Shown piece by piece: positions 44,972-58,563 of a DNA stretch of 64,000 nt (its first letter is position 1; each line of letters begins with the position of its first letter). Below the pieces are notes generated by a model. The model was given only the letters and a program-made list of their open reading frames with translations, searched no databases and was not told the origin of the DNA. This DNA is from Boswellia sacra (Eukaryota; Streptophyta; Magnoliopsida; Sapindales; Burseraceae): assembly GCA_013180625.2 (NCBI GenBank), contig SNVD02004668.1, forward strand, positions 62,001 to 126,000, given 5' to 3'. A program made the translations under genes and the position numbers.

Positions 44972-46924
44972 GTTGATAAAATTATATGCCCATTTCCTAT
45001 AATCCTCTGAAGCCCTACAAATAATAAGTAAACTAAGTTAAACAATTTTAAATAACTTAACTAACTTTAACCAATATTGTTAATAAGAAAAAAAAACCTT
45101 GGTAAACGAACCCATCCTTTGTCCATCTTGCGCAATTATCTACCAAAACCTGGTTATAAGTACAAATAATAAGTTGGAAAATATTTAAGAGTTATAAATA
45201 TCTTATAAATTGAACCCTACCCTAAAGATGTATATGTTTATGTATTAAGATGACTTAGAGTTTGAGATAAAGACAATATATATATATATAGTTTACTTCT
45301 TATATGTTAAGATCATTGAGCTCTATTTTTTTACTTTCAATGTAAAACAATGTGTTGATAGATTATTGCATATTTATGAACTTCTCAAGACTAAATATCA
45401 AAGAAAACCCATATCAACATAAGAGGATTAAATAATATTATACCAAAACATGATCATATAATTCTTTAAGGGAAAAAAAATACTAACAAAGATTAGATTA
45501 GAAACTAAACTTGTACCTTAGTTTAGTAGCTGTTTACGCAAGATCACCAAATAGAAGTTTACTTTTACAGTGAGTCGGATGATATGTTGGTGTGCCTGTA
45601 ATGACGCCAAAGGCAGTTGAGTAAATAAACTACAATTTATTTATATAGTGTGTGCTTCGGTATCATTAACTTTTACTAGATGTAGTGCAAAAGTTGAAAA
45701 AATTCCAACTATTACATTAAAATTTAATTTTTATAAATAAATGGGACACAAATTGCATTAGAATAAAAAAAGAAATTAGATAACAACAAATATTATTGCC
45801 ACATCGCCTAACTAAAATTAAATTAGAAACCTAATTTTTTTAAATTATATTTTACATATTTATTATATAACATTACATTTCAATCTCCCACAATCTCAAA
45901 GAAAGATCAGCCTTGGTGGGAGTCAACAGAAAAATCCCAAAACTACCCATCTTGCTCTAGCTCGAAATTGAGGTTCTTCAGAAGCCCACTTAGGGCCGCT
46001 GATTAGGTTGACTCACACTCTCGTTAGTTATTTACACCACCATCGTGTACTTCTAAATAAGTTGATGAGTAAGCAATGTACTCAAGAAAGTAGAAATCAA
46101 AGTCAAATAGAACCATGTTTTATATTGGAGTTCGAAAAATCCTACATATATACAAAATTGTAACTATTAATATTGGACAGAGCATTATTCACTTTGCTTG
46201 CAAGTGGGGCTCCCAGTGAAATTAAAGATTAGAAGAAAAAAATAATAATTTTATGACAACTCAACATACCTTTAGGGCTAGGAGTGCTTCCAGGGCAACC
46301 ATATCCCTTGAAGCAACTGGAAAGAAATCAAGGAAAAAAGTAGATGAAAAAATGAAAATCACAAACCTTTAGGGCTAGGAGGAGGAAGCAAAGACTAGCT
46401 TCATCGTCTTTCCTCTTCTTGTTGTAGCAACAAATGAAGATCAAGCTTGAAAAAAATTATGGCAGAACTTCAATCTAACTACGAAATTAATGAGAAGAAA
46501 TTAGGGTGTGAAAGCAGAAAGAAGAGTGAAGAAATTAGGACTGAATGTGTACACACCTTTATCAAAATGTGAAGAAATTAGGACTAAAAGCAAAACCGAT
46601 GATGGGTTTGAACCATTGTCACTTCACCGAATCACCGTCACTCAAATGCGAAGATTTTCAGGCGTGATTTGATTCTGGGTTTGTGCATGGACAAAGTTCT
46701 GCAGATTGTGTGTGAAGAGATGGTAGTGACGGTGGAAGGTGAGTAGTGGTGAGGAGTATATAGTGGAATATCAAGAGGATTTGATGAGAGGATAAATATT
46801 TAGGATTGGGGCAAGAGGAGAAGAGAGACGGGATGATGGGTAAAGAGAAAAGATGAAAATTGGTTTACCGCAGTTCCATAAAAAGTGTTTCTTTGTGGTA
46901 GTGACTCTAAAATGGTGTAGTATT
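44972..46924 (-). other. 5' non-coding region of the CACTA element
   Basis: About 2 kb upstream of TNPD. It may hold a first non-coding exon and the promoter, but I recognise neither. A short TA run lies near 45280..45291. No gene is supported. Confidence 0.55.
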
Positions 46925-47526
46925 TGTTTTTAAAAAAAACAAAGTTAAAACAAGCAACCTGCAAAAATGCTCGACAAAACTCGACGCGCTCGATAGAGCT
47001 CGACACAACTTGACATGTAAGTGTCGACATCCGACAAATGTCTTTGAAAATAGACTGATATCGAGTGTCGGTTGTGAACCCGATACGACTCAACATGTAA
47101 GTGTCGATGCAGATCATTCGACACTCGATGTCTTCGAAAATAGACTGATATCGAGTATCGGTTGTAAATCCGACATGACTCGACATGTAAGTGTCGAGTG
47201 TCGGATGGTGCATCTAACACTCGATGTCTTCGAAAATAGACTGATATCGTGTGTCAGTTGTCGGATTTCATGATGTCGAGTGTCGAATTTCATGATATCG
47301 AGTGTCGAATTCCGTCGAGTGTCGGATTTTATATTGTCGTAAATTAAATAAAATGTATTTTTATAATTATTCCAGGCCAGGACCGGGCACGGTCCGGCCC
47401 CGGGCGTTTCCCAAGATTCCTCTCCCCGTCCCTGGCCAATCTCCCCGAAAATCTGGGCGATTCCCTAGCAATACCATGCCAAGAATCTGGGTACCCGGCC
47501 CCGCACGAGTAATTTTGACATCCCTA
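46925..47526. mobile_element. second hAT-like fragment inside the CACTA element
   Basis: Contains 'aaaacaagcaacctgc', TCGAGTGTCGG-type repeats and a GC-rich end finishing GACATCCCTA at 47526, all shared with the right two thirds of the element at 23395..24387. About 250 bp of the left end is absent. The same family thus occurs three times in the window. No 8-bp duplication is seen. Confidence 0.65.
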
Positions 47527-47744
47527 CATAAAATACTATTATTTAAAAAATATTTATCTTACCATTTTAATTTCTTAATACTTATTTAAATACATAAATA
47601 AATAAAATTACTATTGTTTTACAAAAGAAATTAAATTCAAATTAATTTCATCTATTTCTTAAAATTTTTAATGTTCAAACATTAAAAATTCTAATAAGAT
47701 AAAAATAAAATGAAAAATTAAATAAAAAATAGAAGAAGACATTT

Positions 47745-47955
47745 AGCAACGTGTAGGATATGAGTGTTGCTAAAACTAATATATTTAGCAATGTGCGTTT
47801 CTTGCACGTTGCGAAGTGTAATTTTTCGCAACACGCCTTGCATGTGCATTGTTAAAAATCAGCTTCATCAATTTTCAGCAACACACAAGAAATGCACATT
47901 GCGAAAAATACCATTCAGCAATGTGCATTTCTGCACATTGCGAAAGACCTGTTGC
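47745..47955. repeat. right subterminal repeats of the CACTA element
   Basis: Several GCAACGTG, GCACGTTGCG and GCAACACGC motifs in both orientations, close to the right terminus. They mirror the left subterminal array. Confidence 0.8.
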
Positions 47956-47978
47956 CGTATCTTATTTCTCTTGTAGTG

Positions 47979-48600
47979 AATAAGAGATCCCCGCAAGAGC
48001 TAAAAGACCCTAATGGGTCACAATGCACCTCTATTTATAGATACATTCGGGGCAAACTTGTCAAATTACAAAGAGACAATTGTAAATTATCTTGTTGATA
48101 ATTTGGATCATCATGTAAACCGAATTTGACCACCGATTTTAAAATCGAAATATTTAGAATTTTGAACACATGTCTTGAGGAAAGTTGTAGATATTTCTCT
48201 CAAATTTCTAGAAAATCTTGATTCATACAATTTGGATATATATATCAAGAGATATGGTCAAAATACGGAGGCATGGTCAGGTTAGATCGAAACTACAAAT
48301 GGGTTCACTTCAAGCCCATTTTTGGTCCACTAAAAGCCTGAATTTCATGATGCTTGTGAAATACAAACTTGTAGATAATTTAATCAGCTTTGCACCAAAT
48401 CAAAATTTGCACCATTTTGATCTATAAATAGAAAGCTATGCTTATTTTACCGAACCTGCAATAAAAACTGAAATTAAGTTAAAGCTAATTCAAAAGATGT
48501 AAAAACTATAAATATGCTTAAGTTGAGGAATTTTATAACATTATTAGTGCAAAATAATGGATTAAGCTCTTATTAATCATACACATTTAAGTGTTCATCA
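47979..48600 (-). repeat. E4 3' LTR, right part
   Basis: Continues the LTR broken at 37405 and ends GTGTTCATCA at 48600. It contains the TATAAATAGAGG promoter site (minus, about 48031..48043). Confidence 0.85.
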
Positions 48601-49919
48601 CACCCCCAACTAGTTTATTGTTGGTTTCTAGCAATTAAAGTGTTATTATTCAGTAGTGATTCATAGAATTTTACATCCAAGGTGGTCATTATTGCACTCT
48701 CCTTGATTCTATTCAAATAAACAAACTCTCAACCGATTTTTTTCTTTTTTAAAAAAAAAGATTCATGTATCCTTCAGTCAAGATATTAACAAACCTTCTT
48801 TTTATACTCAGTCGACACATGACTATGGGGCTTTTCGGAAAGAAACCATATCGATTCTAATATTTGTCAAGGGTAACATCCTTAGGCAGAGGGCATTCAT
48901 TCGTCATAATTTTTGTTTTTTTTTTTTAAACAATGCATCTTTAACCCATGTAATGAGCCTTAGGCTAATGACTCCCAGACCAATTGGCCTTAGGGCATTA
49001 AATGTTAAGAAACTCCTACGAGCTTAACGACTTGGGTTGCTAATGCTTTATTTTTACTTAGAAAATTATGGATAGTGTAATGTTCAATCCCCTTAAACTT
49101 TCTCTTTAATCCGTGTAACGAGCTTTGGGCCAATAGCTTCCAAACCAGTTGGTCCTAGGGTATTAGGTGTTGAGGCACCCCGAGCTTAATTGCTCGAATT
49201 AAAGAGGTTATAAGACAAAACTTATCCACAATTGCTTATTTGTTTATTTATTTCTTCTTCTTTTTTATTTTTTTTAACTTTCCCCTTCCTTTTGTTGTTA
49301 TCCTAAACAAAACAAAAGAACTCAAATATTGCAATATTTCATCCTGCAACCCACTATCATGTATCAAGGTATGTGTGTGCGAAGAAAGGTTTACGAATAC
49401 TTGCTTAATGAGTACATGAGCAAACAGTTTATTAAATGATAAAGTTGTGAGCGTTTATAGATTTGAATAACTCAAAGTGAAGGGAATAAGACAACCTCAT
49501 TATAAAATTCAAAAATCAAAACTAAATAATATCAAGTTAGCTAAAATGAGTCTTCAAAAGTGCAAAATAAAAACAAAATTATAAATTAGTTAGAATGGGT
49601 TTCAAGAGTTGAAAATGACCCTCTTTTCTATGTCATTCCTAACCCAGAATACGTCTCAAGAGTAATTGAACTCTTTACACCGCCACTCTAAATCTAATTA
49701 CTTACTCGTTTTTTTTTTTTTTTGCAAGAAGAAAATATAAGACACACTTATGTCTACTATCTTTCCTACCCAACCAAATAAAACATTGTCCTCAATGTTT
49801 AAATGTAGAGAGATAAAGTACAGGAGATATTACCTGAAGCTTTAGCTATTCAAAAGAGACGACCTGAAAAACACGTAAAATAAAATGCTATAAATAAAAT
49901 AAAAGGCAAGAAAAAATTA
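48601..49919 (-). other. 3' non-coding region of E4
   Basis: Diverged counterpart of the E3 3' UTR, with purine tract next to the LTR, the duplicated module (about 48945..49200), T-rich runs, and 'aaaacattgtcctcaatgtt' near 49780. No gene is supported. Confidence 0.7.
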
Positions 49920-50565
49920 CAAACAGAGTGTCAGATCCAATTTGCACGTTTTGTTATACCCCCCTGACCAATTAATTTGAGTTATTGCCGGGTTAGGTTC
50001 ATACTCGATTGCTTGTAATTTGTCAAGTAATTCATTAGCAGTAGTGGCAGAAACAAGGATCTATCGTGCCGAATGTGTGATAAAATTATGTTCTACTGCT
50101 GCATCAACAAAACGTAGCAAATGATCAAAGAAATTTTGAACATTCAACAAACCTATGAGTTTCTGATGGAGATTCAGTTGGGCCTAAGAGGCAATTTGAA
50201 AAATTTCTTCAAAAGCACCAAAGCCACCTGGTAAAGCAATAAAGACATCTAAATTGATAAGCATATATGTCATATGTTTATGCATAGAGGAGACTTATAA
50301 CTCCTGCCCAACTGTTTTTCCAATGATGCTTTCTATAGCTAAAGCTCTAGGAATAGCACCTAAAACTTGACTACCTCCTAAGAGTGCAACTGTTGACACA
50401 CAACCCGTTAACCTGAGGCTACCTCCCTCATAAACCATATGAATCTTTCTTTTAGCTAAAAACCTACCAAGATAATTTGCTACTTCTACAAACTCTTTAC
50501 TTTTTTCAGGTCAAGACACATATAATACACATATCTTTTAGATTCGACATTTTGAGGATTCCTCC
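49920..50565 (-). pseudogene. LOG: LOG-like pseudogene (E4)
   Basis: Collinear with the E1 and E3 LOG genes from the ATG at 50565 to the tail, but with an in-frame stop about ten codons in and other stops or shifts. It keeps PGGFGAFEE at the nucleotide-site motif, so the Pro and the second Gly that are altered in E3 and E1 respectively are normal here. Intronless. This shows that LOG was present before the E4 and E1-E3 subfamilies split and probably had an intact active site then. Confidence 0.8.
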
Positions 50566-50889
50566 ATGTCTATGCAACTCTCTAACTATATTTGTGAAGT
50601 GAAGAACAAGAGATGTTATATTTATGGAGTACAAAAAAGTATTCTAATGATGATATCTGTATAGGTAGCTCGACTGTTTGTTGAAAAAGTTTGACAATAA
50701 AGCAAAGAAATTTAAAAAAATGACAGAAATAAGACAACATAAATGCATAAGTCAACCAAAAGATAAAGATATAAATTAAAAAATGACATCTATAAGATAT
50801 AAACATTTAAAAATGATAGCACACATGCATATATACAGGCAGTTGTGACTGTGGTTCACATCTTCCTCGGGTTTTACATCCAAAAACGA

Positions 50890-51210
50890 CTTAAGCATCT
50901 TCTATGAGTTAGGGATATGATTCCCATCCAGTTTTCTTATAAGCTGGCAAACATGGACGTTTTAAGTTAAATTCCCGAGACTGTAACGTGCACACTCTTC
51001 TCGAAATTATGTCCATAATTTTAAATTTTCACGCTGTACAATTCCACAAGAATGTATTTCAAAAGTCAATTAGATATTATCCAAAGACTCCCTACTTAGT
51101 CCATTCTTGATGAATTTTAGCTTATCCTCTCGATTGTTAAACAAAAATCCCAAGGAGTGCCAATGCTGGTTATAAGTCCATCTTGCACACTTGCGACAAA
51201 CCTTAAGAAT
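50890..51210 (-). pseudogene. Cys-rich accessory gene, degenerate (E4)
   Basis: Recognisable in mostly one frame with several stops: a segment like LSNNREDKLKFIKNGLS, a middle part near HSCGIVQRE, and the C-terminal IRKLDGNHIPNS. The N-terminal part with the basic run and Cys cluster is largely lost through a deletion next to 51200. It confirms the module order in the older subfamily. Confidence 0.7.
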
Positions 51211-51221
51211 TCATAAGAAAA

Positions 51222-51380
51222 TCAAACCTTGGCTTCAATTAATAAATCAGCAGAAATACTCTTACGCATCGACATCCTTAGTCTTTCTACTTGAGCTTTG
51301 TAAATTTTAAGCAAATCATTTTGAGGAAGAAAGGGAAAATGTGTGTACAAATTCGAGAGATGGTATCCATGTGAAGAAAA
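51222..51380 (-). pseudogene. short ORF upstream of Cys-rich gene (E4)
   Basis: The C-terminal part (LPQNDLLKIYKAQ to IEAKV, then TGA at 51222..51224) matches E1 and E3 with a small in-frame deletion near the end. The N-terminal frame differs by one base from E1 around the presumed start. Confidence 0.4.
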
Positions 51381-51500
51381 TGAGAAAAAAAGAAGAGAAA
51401 ATGAATGCAAGGAAAACAACAATTTTTAAGGAACTGAAAAATCGACTTTAAAAGTCACGGAGTACCGTATGATCTACTCCTTGACTGGGAAAATCAATCC

Positions 51501-52463
51501 TTAAAAATGATCGATTAAAGCAACAGATTCTTCATTTCGATCAAAATTTTCAAAGAATGGTTTTAACTGTTGTCCATTAACTATAAAAACATTACCATTC
51601 CTTGGGTTCTCAATTTCAATTACTCCATGAGAGAAAACATTTTTAACAATGAAAGGTCCAGTCCAACGAGACCAAAGTTTTCCAGGAAATAAATGCAATC
51701 TTGAATCATACAAAAAAACTTTTTGTGAAGGTTCAAAAGATTTTCTAAAAATGAATTTGTCATGGAAAACCTTCATTTTTTCTATGTAGATTTTAGAATG
51801 TTTATAAGCCTTATTCCCGATTTCTTCAAGTTCACTCAGTTGGAGTTTACGTAATTTGCAAGTATCATCCAAATTTGTGTTAAATGTTTTAATAGCCTAA
51901 TAAGCTTTATGCTCGATTTCCACAGGCAAGTGATAAGGTTTTCCAAAAACTAATCTATAGGGAGACATGCCCAATGATGTTTTGAAAGCAGTTCGATAGG
52001 CCCAAACTGCATCATTAAGTCTTAGAAACCAATATTTATGGTTTGGGTTAATCGTTTTTTCTAAGATCTATTTTATCTTCCTATTATCTAATTTAACTTG
52101 TCCACTTGTTTGCGGGTGATAAGGTGTAGAAACTTTATGAGTTATTCCATATTTCCTCATTAGAGTTTCAAATGGTTTGTTACAAAAATGTGTACCCCCA
52201 TCACTAATAATGGCTCGAGGAATTCCAAATCTATGCAAGATATTCTCTTTCAAGAAATTGATAACTGTTTTGTGATCATTGTTTCTGTTTCGACATGGAA
52301 TTGCCTTGACCCATTTTAAAATATAGTCTACTGCAACAAGAATGTACACAAAACCAAATGATAGTGAGAAAGGTCCCATAAAATCAATACCCCAATAGTA
52401 AAATGTTTCAACAACAAAAATAGGACTCAAAGGCATCATGTTTCGTTTTGAAATAGATCCCAA
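51501..52463 (-). pseudogene. integrase, degenerate (E4)
   Basis: The C-terminal part lies at 51501..51872 ([22 protein letters not shown]). The core lies at 52068..52463 with [16 protein letters not shown] and STPYHPQT; after it VKLDN replaces the catalytic VELAN, so the Glu is lost. A stop and frame breaks separate the two parts. Confidence 0.85.
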
Positions 52464-52511
52464 TTTTTGACAATTTTCGCAAGTTTTGTAAAATGTATAT
52501 ACATATTTAAA

Positions 52512-53330
52512 TCAAGTGGGCCAATAAAATCCATATTGTAAGATTTTAGCAGCTATTTTTTTAAATGAAAAGTGTCCTCCACATGCTTCAGAATGACAAA
52601 AATTAATGACACTACTTACCTCATTGCCCAGTATGCATCTTCTAATCATTTGGTCGGGACAATATTTGAACAGATATGGATTATCCCAATAAAAATTTTT
52701 CACCTCGGTCAAAAACTTCCTTTTGTCTTGAGCATTTCAATAAGGTGGCATTTCTCTTGTTGCATGAAAATTTACAATGTTAGCAAACCAAGATACTGTA
52801 ACAACAGAGAAGAAAAATTCATCAGGAAAAGAGCCATTGATAGGTGAGGTTTCAATTGATGTCTCTATCATTAATCTTGACAGATGCTCTGCAATGACAT
52901 TTTTTACTCGTTTCTTATCCTTTATTGTGATGTTGAATTCTTGAAGCAATAAGATCCACCGTATCAATCTAGGTTTTGCATCCTGTTTAAACATTAAATA
53001 TCTCACAGCTACATGGTCAGTGTAAACAATCGTTGGAGAACCAATTAAATAAGATCGAAATTTGTCCAATGCAAATACTACTGCAAGTAGTTCTTTTTCA
53101 ATTATAGTGTAATTCATTTGTGCATCATTTAAAGTTCTACTTGCGTAGTATATTACATAAGGCTTACCTTCTTTTCTTTATCCTAAGCAGCACTAACTAC
53201 ATAATCGGTTGCATCACACATCAATTCAAAATGCAAAGACCAATTGGAAGATTGCATAATTGGAGCAGTTGTTAAAAGTCCAATTAATTTATCAAAGATA
53301 TTTTGACATTTTTAAGTCCATTCAAAAGAA
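52512..53330 (-). pseudogene. RNase H and integrase zinc region (E4)
   Basis: The integrase zinc segment is at 52512..52712 ([11 protein letters not shown]). RNase H is at 52737..53117 and further right, with [23 protein letters not shown] and AEHLSRL. A broken frame near 53180 removes the CDASD segment from the main stretch. Confidence 0.85.
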
Positions 53331-54837
53331 GTGTCTTTTAATAAGAGGTTACAAAGAGGTTTAGATATAACACTGAAATTTCTTATGAACCTTTTATAAA
53401 ATCCAGCATGCCCTAAGAATGAATGGACCTTCTTGACTATTTTTGGCAGAGGCAAATGGGAAATTGATTCCACTTTTGCTTTGTCAACCTCAATTCCCTT
53501 GGAAGACACCACATGACCTAAGACAATTCCTAAGGTAACCATATAATGACATTTTTTCAAATTCAAAATCAGACATTTTTCTTCACACCTTTTTAAGACT
53601 TTTTCTAAGTTTTCAAGACAATTATCAAAAGAATTTCCAAAGATAGTTAAATCAAATCGTCTATGAAAACTTCTAAACAATGCTCAACCATGTCACTAAA
53701 AATGATTAACATGCATCTAGGAAAAGTGGTTGGAGCATTACAAAGTCCAAAAGGCATCATTCTAAATGCAAAAGTGCCAAAGTGGCATGTGAATGTGGTC
53801 TTTTCTTGGTCTTCAAGTGCAATAGGAATTTGATAATAGCCTGAGTATCCATCAAGAAAGCAGTAGTAGGAGTGCCCTGCTACTCTTTCTAAAATTTGGT
53901 CAAGAAATGGTAAGGGAAAATGGTCTTTTCTGGTGACAACATTTAATTTTTTATAGTCAATACACATCCTCCAACTAGATGAGACTTGAGTTGGTAATAA
54001 TTCACCCTTTTCATTTTTTACTACTGTAATGCCAGATTTCTTAGGTAATACATGTGTGGGGCTTACCCACTTACTATCCGAGATAGGGTAGATAATTTTC
54101 ACATCAAGTAGTTTAAGAACTTCAGCCCTAATGACCTCTTTTATATGCGGATTTGATCTTCTTTGATGTTTTTGGGATGTTTTGGCATTTTCTTCCAAAT
54201 GTATTCTATGTGTACAAACCAAAGGGTTATTGCCTTTTATGTCTTTTAAGGTCCATGCAATTGCATTTTTATGCTTTGTAAGCACTTCTGTCGACTTACT
54301 TTGTTGCTCGCTTATGAGAGACGAAGAAATTTCCACTGGATACGTCTGATTTTTCCCAAGATATGCGTATTTTAGTACTTCAAGTAAAGGCTTCAGTTCT
54401 AACTTGGGAGCTTCCTCTTCCTTGCTTTCATTCATTTGTCTCAATTCTTCGAATCGTGGTTTTGAGTCTTTTTCCATCACTTGTGCACAATCCGGTAAAG
54501 AACATATATTAGAAAGATCAAGCCTTAGTTGCATACTCGATTCTAATGAATTGACTAAACATGTTCCCAAAGGGTCAGAAAAACTCCCTTTTTGGATGTG
54601 GTCTTTCACAATAGTTTCAATCATATTAGCCTCCTCAATTTCATCATCATCTTTATATAGTTGTTTGCACATATTAAAAACATTAAGTTCCAATATCATG
54701 TTTCCGAATGATAACAACATGACTCCATTCCTACAATTAATCAAAGCATTAGAGGTAGCTAGAAGTGGACGCCCTAAAATGATAGGAACCGAATTACATA
54801 CTTCCACTAGTTGCGTATCCAAGACGATAAAATCCAA
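53312..54837 (-). pseudogene. protease end, linker and reverse transcriptase (E4)
   Basis: A 396-codon stretch (53647..54837) covers the protease C-terminus, acidic linker, and RT up to VFIDDLI (FIDD for FMDD) after MCIDYKKLN and FLDGYSGYYQI. The rest of RT (53312..53680) is in another frame. It is the longest open stretch of E4, which shows the intact protease-to-RT order including the HTHRIHLEENAKTSQ linker. Confidence 0.85.
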
Positions 54838-56817
54838 TGGGTAAAAGAATTTATTGACTTAAACTAAGACATCTTCTACTACTCCTTTTGGCACTTTAAT
54901 TGATCTATCAGCAAGCAAAAGAGTCACAGAAGTCGATTTTAACTCACCTAGATTGAGCTTCTAAAAAACCAAGTGTGGAAGCAAATTAACACTAGCACTA
55001 AGATCAAGTAAGGCTTGTCCAATTTTATGATCTCTAACAATACATGAAATTATAGGAGAACCTGGATCCTTATATTTCATTGTATTATTGTTTTGAAGAA
55101 TAGCACCTACTTGCTTGGGTAGAAAGGCTTTCTTTTTCACGTTCAATTTTCTTTTTACAGTGCACAAATCTTTCAAAAATTTTGCATAAGAAGGTACCTG
55201 TTTGATCACATCTAGCAAGGGAATGTTGACCTTTATCTGTTTGAAAATTTTAAAGATTTCAGAATTGTGAGTTGGCTTCTTTTCTATGGCTAATGCTTGA
55301 GGAAATGGAGGCACAATTGGGGATTTGGTTCCTTCTTCGCTAGGTATTGGTTTGGTAACCTCTTCCTTACCTTTAAAGATGGATTCATCTTCTTTCTCAT
55401 AAGGTTTAGGAATGTGTTTTTCGACAATCTTACCATTGCGAAGGGTCATGACGGATTTTGCTTGGTCCATATAATGGCTATTTGAACTACCCATACTTGA
55501 GTTAGATTGATCTTTGGGGTTTTGCAATGTTTGAGAAGGAAATTTTCGTTTTTCTTGAATGCTAAATATAGGTGCAAATTTTGTAAGAGTGTCTAAAAAA
55601 TTTGCTAATGTTTGAGCAGTTTGACTATTGAAGGTCTTTTGCTTTGTAATAAATGAATACAATGTTCTTCAAGGTTCTTTCCTAGGAGGAGGAACATATG
55701 CATGATCATGAGAATTTTGAAAATTTTGATGTGTTTGAAAAGGGACTTGTGTAGATTATGCATGCTTGTCATTTTTTCAACTGAAATTCGAATGATTTCT
55801 CTAACCGGGATTATAAGTTTGTGACTATAGATTGTGATTTGGCCTTTTAAAAGTGTTTAAGGCATTGGCTTGTTCATGGAGACGTTCCCTAAAAGCAGGC
55901 AAAGTTGGACAATCATCAGTAGGATGGTCATTAACATTACAAATGTGACAGAAAATTTCTTGAATAGAATTTAATTGATCACTCTTTGTCATTTCTAAAG
56001 CCTCGAATTTTCTAGCTAGAGATGCATATTTAGCTTGAAGGTCATGGTCTTCCTTAAGGTTATATATATCTCTATTGGATGTCGAGGGTAGGGTTTTGCT
56101 TGGTACCTCATAAGTGCCAGCAGTATCCCAATTTTGGGTCTTTTCTTCTAATGAGTCTAGGTAGTCAATTGCTTCCTCAGAGTCTTTATCTCCAAATTGT
56201 CCATTACACATTAGCTCTACTAGTTGCCTATCTTAAGGTGTTCGCCCTTCATAGAAATGTGCAACTACTCTCCAAGTTTCAAAACCATGGTAAGGAGAAG
56301 TTTTAGGTAATTTTTTAAACCTATCTCAACATTGGTAAAAGGTTTCTCCTTGTTTTTGAGTGAAAGTGGTGATTTGTCTTTAAGAGAATTTGTTCTATGA
56401 GAAGGAAATTTTTTTTTTCAAAAATTGTTGTTTCAACTCATCCCATGAACTGATGAAACTCGACCTCAAATTTTGTTGCCATGTTCTAGCTTTATCTTTT
56501 AAAGAAAAAGGAAAAAGTTTTAATCTAATAGTATTTATGCTACAATTTGGGTCATTGTAAGAGTTACACATCTTTTCTAAGTTTTTTAAATGTGAATATG
56601 GGTTCTCCACATCAAGTCCATGAAAGGTGGGTAGAAGTTGAACAAAACTTGGTTTGAAATTGAAATGGATTGCATCGAGAGGAGAAACTACACAAGATGG
56701 TGCACTAGTCCTCACCAGATTCAAGCAATCTCCGAGAGTTCTTGGTTGGTTTTGGTCATTTTGATGGGAACGATTGTCCCCTTCATCTGTGAACCTTTCC
56801 ACTTGATTGTTGGCCAT
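54838..56817 (-). pseudogene. Gag and protease, degenerate (E4)
   Basis: N-terminus at the ATG 56815..56817 (MANNQ), then a Gag domain with FHGLDVENPYSHLKNLEK and LKLFPFSLKDKARTW. The zinc knuckle CHICNVNDHPTDDC lies in 55825..56211. The protease is in 54961..55662 with DLSAS, so the Gly of the active-site motif is changed to Ser. Multiple stops and frameshifts. Confidence 0.85.
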
Positions 56818-56987
56818 ATTTTCTAAGGAAGATGATGTTTTCCTAACAAGTCTACCATTAGATTTCGTGACCCAATTTTTATGCAATTTTGAAAGAGAAT
56901 AGAAAAGAAAAGACGAACACGCAACAAATAAAAAAATTAAAAATGAGAAAAAAGAATACTTATAATTTTGCACGACAAATTTTACCT

Positions 56988-57005
56988 TCACCAGCAACAG
57001 CGCCA
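56988..57005 (-). promoter_or_regulatory. primer-binding site, mutated tRNA-Asp match (E4)
   Basis: The plus strand reads TCACCAGCAACAGCGCCA, three substitutions from the perfect site of E2 and E3, all C-to-A or G-to-A. Position relative to the LTR is the same. Confidence 0.8.
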
Positions 57006-57011
57006 AAAACT

Positions 57012-58563
57012 TGACTCATTCAAAAATAGAATTATCTCTTAAGCATAAGAGTGTCAAAGTAATAAACCCGGTAAGACCAGAGTCGATTCATAGGGAATGG
57101 GATTGAGCAGTACAAACTATAGAACATGAGAATAAGATCCGAATAATGTAAATAAATAACAAGATTATCTTCATAAATAAAATTAAAGATGGTAGGCGGT
57201 ACAATCGACCATTCAAATGTAAAACAAAAATAAGAGGTGGTAAAACCATCTATGGAATAGGTGGTCAAACCATCTATAGCAAATGAAAGAAAAAATTTAC
57301 AAGCAAGAAACGAGAATAAACGAAATACATAAGTAAGATAAATTAACACAATAATAATGAAAGCTAAGGTTAGAAGATCCACCCTTGATATATCAAACAA
57401 GGATAAATAACCCAATTATAACTCAATTGGAAACCACACATCAAGGAGGTTCTAATCAAAAGGCATGTCATTTAAGCCCACTTTAGCTATATGAATTATA
57501 TTTATTTTGTTACCAATATTTATACCACTTCTTGTAAATAGTTTTAAGCATCCAACATACCAATCACCATATGTTTGCAACAAATTAAAGTTCCTAGCTA
57601 GAGTTGTGTTGGCAAGAAAGAACCATACAGGCTCTAAAAAGGATCCTAGCATTTGATGTACCAAGGATTGTCTACAATTGATCAAGATCTCTACTTTATG
57701 AATGGTGTCAAGATTAATTAAGAAAATAAATATAAAACATATGAATTAAATAACAAAAGATTATGATTATTAAGCACATATCAAAGGGCTAGAAAATCCT
57801 TATTCTCATATCAGGGTTTCACCCTTTCACCTTGTAAGAGAGAATTTAGCAAGACATTATGCAAGAAGGAAAATAAATTGCAAGAAGAGAATGATTTATT
57901 AATAACATCAAAAGAACATAACACAAGAGAGAAAACACAATAATAAGAGATCCCAGCAAGAGCCAAGATGCCCTAATGTGTCATAATGCACCTCTATTTA
58001 TAGATACATTTGGGGGTAAACTGGTCAAATTACAAAGGGATAATTGTAAAATATCTTGTTGACAATTTGGATCATCATGTGTACTGACTTTGACCAACGA
58101 TTTCGACATCAAAATATTTAGAATTTTGATCACATATCTCACGAAAGTTGTAGATATTTCTCTCAAGTTTTTAGAACATCTTGATTCATACGATTTAGAT
58201 ATGTATATCAAGAAATATGGTCAAAATACGGAGGCATGGTTAGGCTGGACCAAAATTGCAAATAGGTTCACTTCAAACCCTTTTTTGGTTTACTAAAAGC
58301 CTAAATTTCATGATGCTTGTGAAATACAATCTTGTAGATAATTTAATCAGCTTTGCAACAAATCAAGATTTGTACCATTCTGATATATAAATAGAAAGTT
58401 ATGCTTATTTTACCGAACCTACAACAAAAACTAAAATTAAGATAAGACTAATTCAAAATATACAAAGACTACAAATATGCTTAAGTTGAGGAATTTTATG
58501 ACATTATTAGTGCAAAATAATGGATTAAGCTCTTATTAATCATAGACATTTAAGTGTTCATCA
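57012..58563 (-). repeat. E4 5' LTR
   Basis: 1552 bp, TGACTCATTC to GTGTTCATCA on plus. It is alignable with LTRs A to C throughout but clearly diverged. Downstream sequence GTGGA begins the rest of the copia LTR. Confidence 0.88.

Larger units (their letters stand above)
37406..47978 (-). mobile_element. CACTA (En/Spm-like) transposon
   Basis: 10,573 bp from CACTACAAGAAAAAC to TTTCTCTTGTAGTG, with a 3-bp target duplication AAT on both sides (37403..37405 and 47979..47981). Subterminal regions are packed with GCAACG/CGTTGC-type repeats at both ends, as expected for transposase binding. Minus-strand genes resemble TNPD (41628..44971) and TNPA (39550..41018). Both have stops, so this copy is probably immobile by itself. 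Confidence 0.93.
36469..58563 (-). mobile_element. E4, older Athila-like element of a sister subfamily
   Basis: Full structure in minus orientation: 5' LTR 57012..58563, primer site, gag-protease, pol, accessory module relics, 3' UTR, and a 3' LTR (36469..48600) interrupted by a CACTA transposon. Flanks GTAGA (36464..36468) and GTGGA (58564..58568) are a 5-bp target duplication with one mismatch inside the copia LTR. The two LTRs differ much more than LTRs A to C do, and every gene carries stops, so it is older than E1 to E3. Confidence 0.88.
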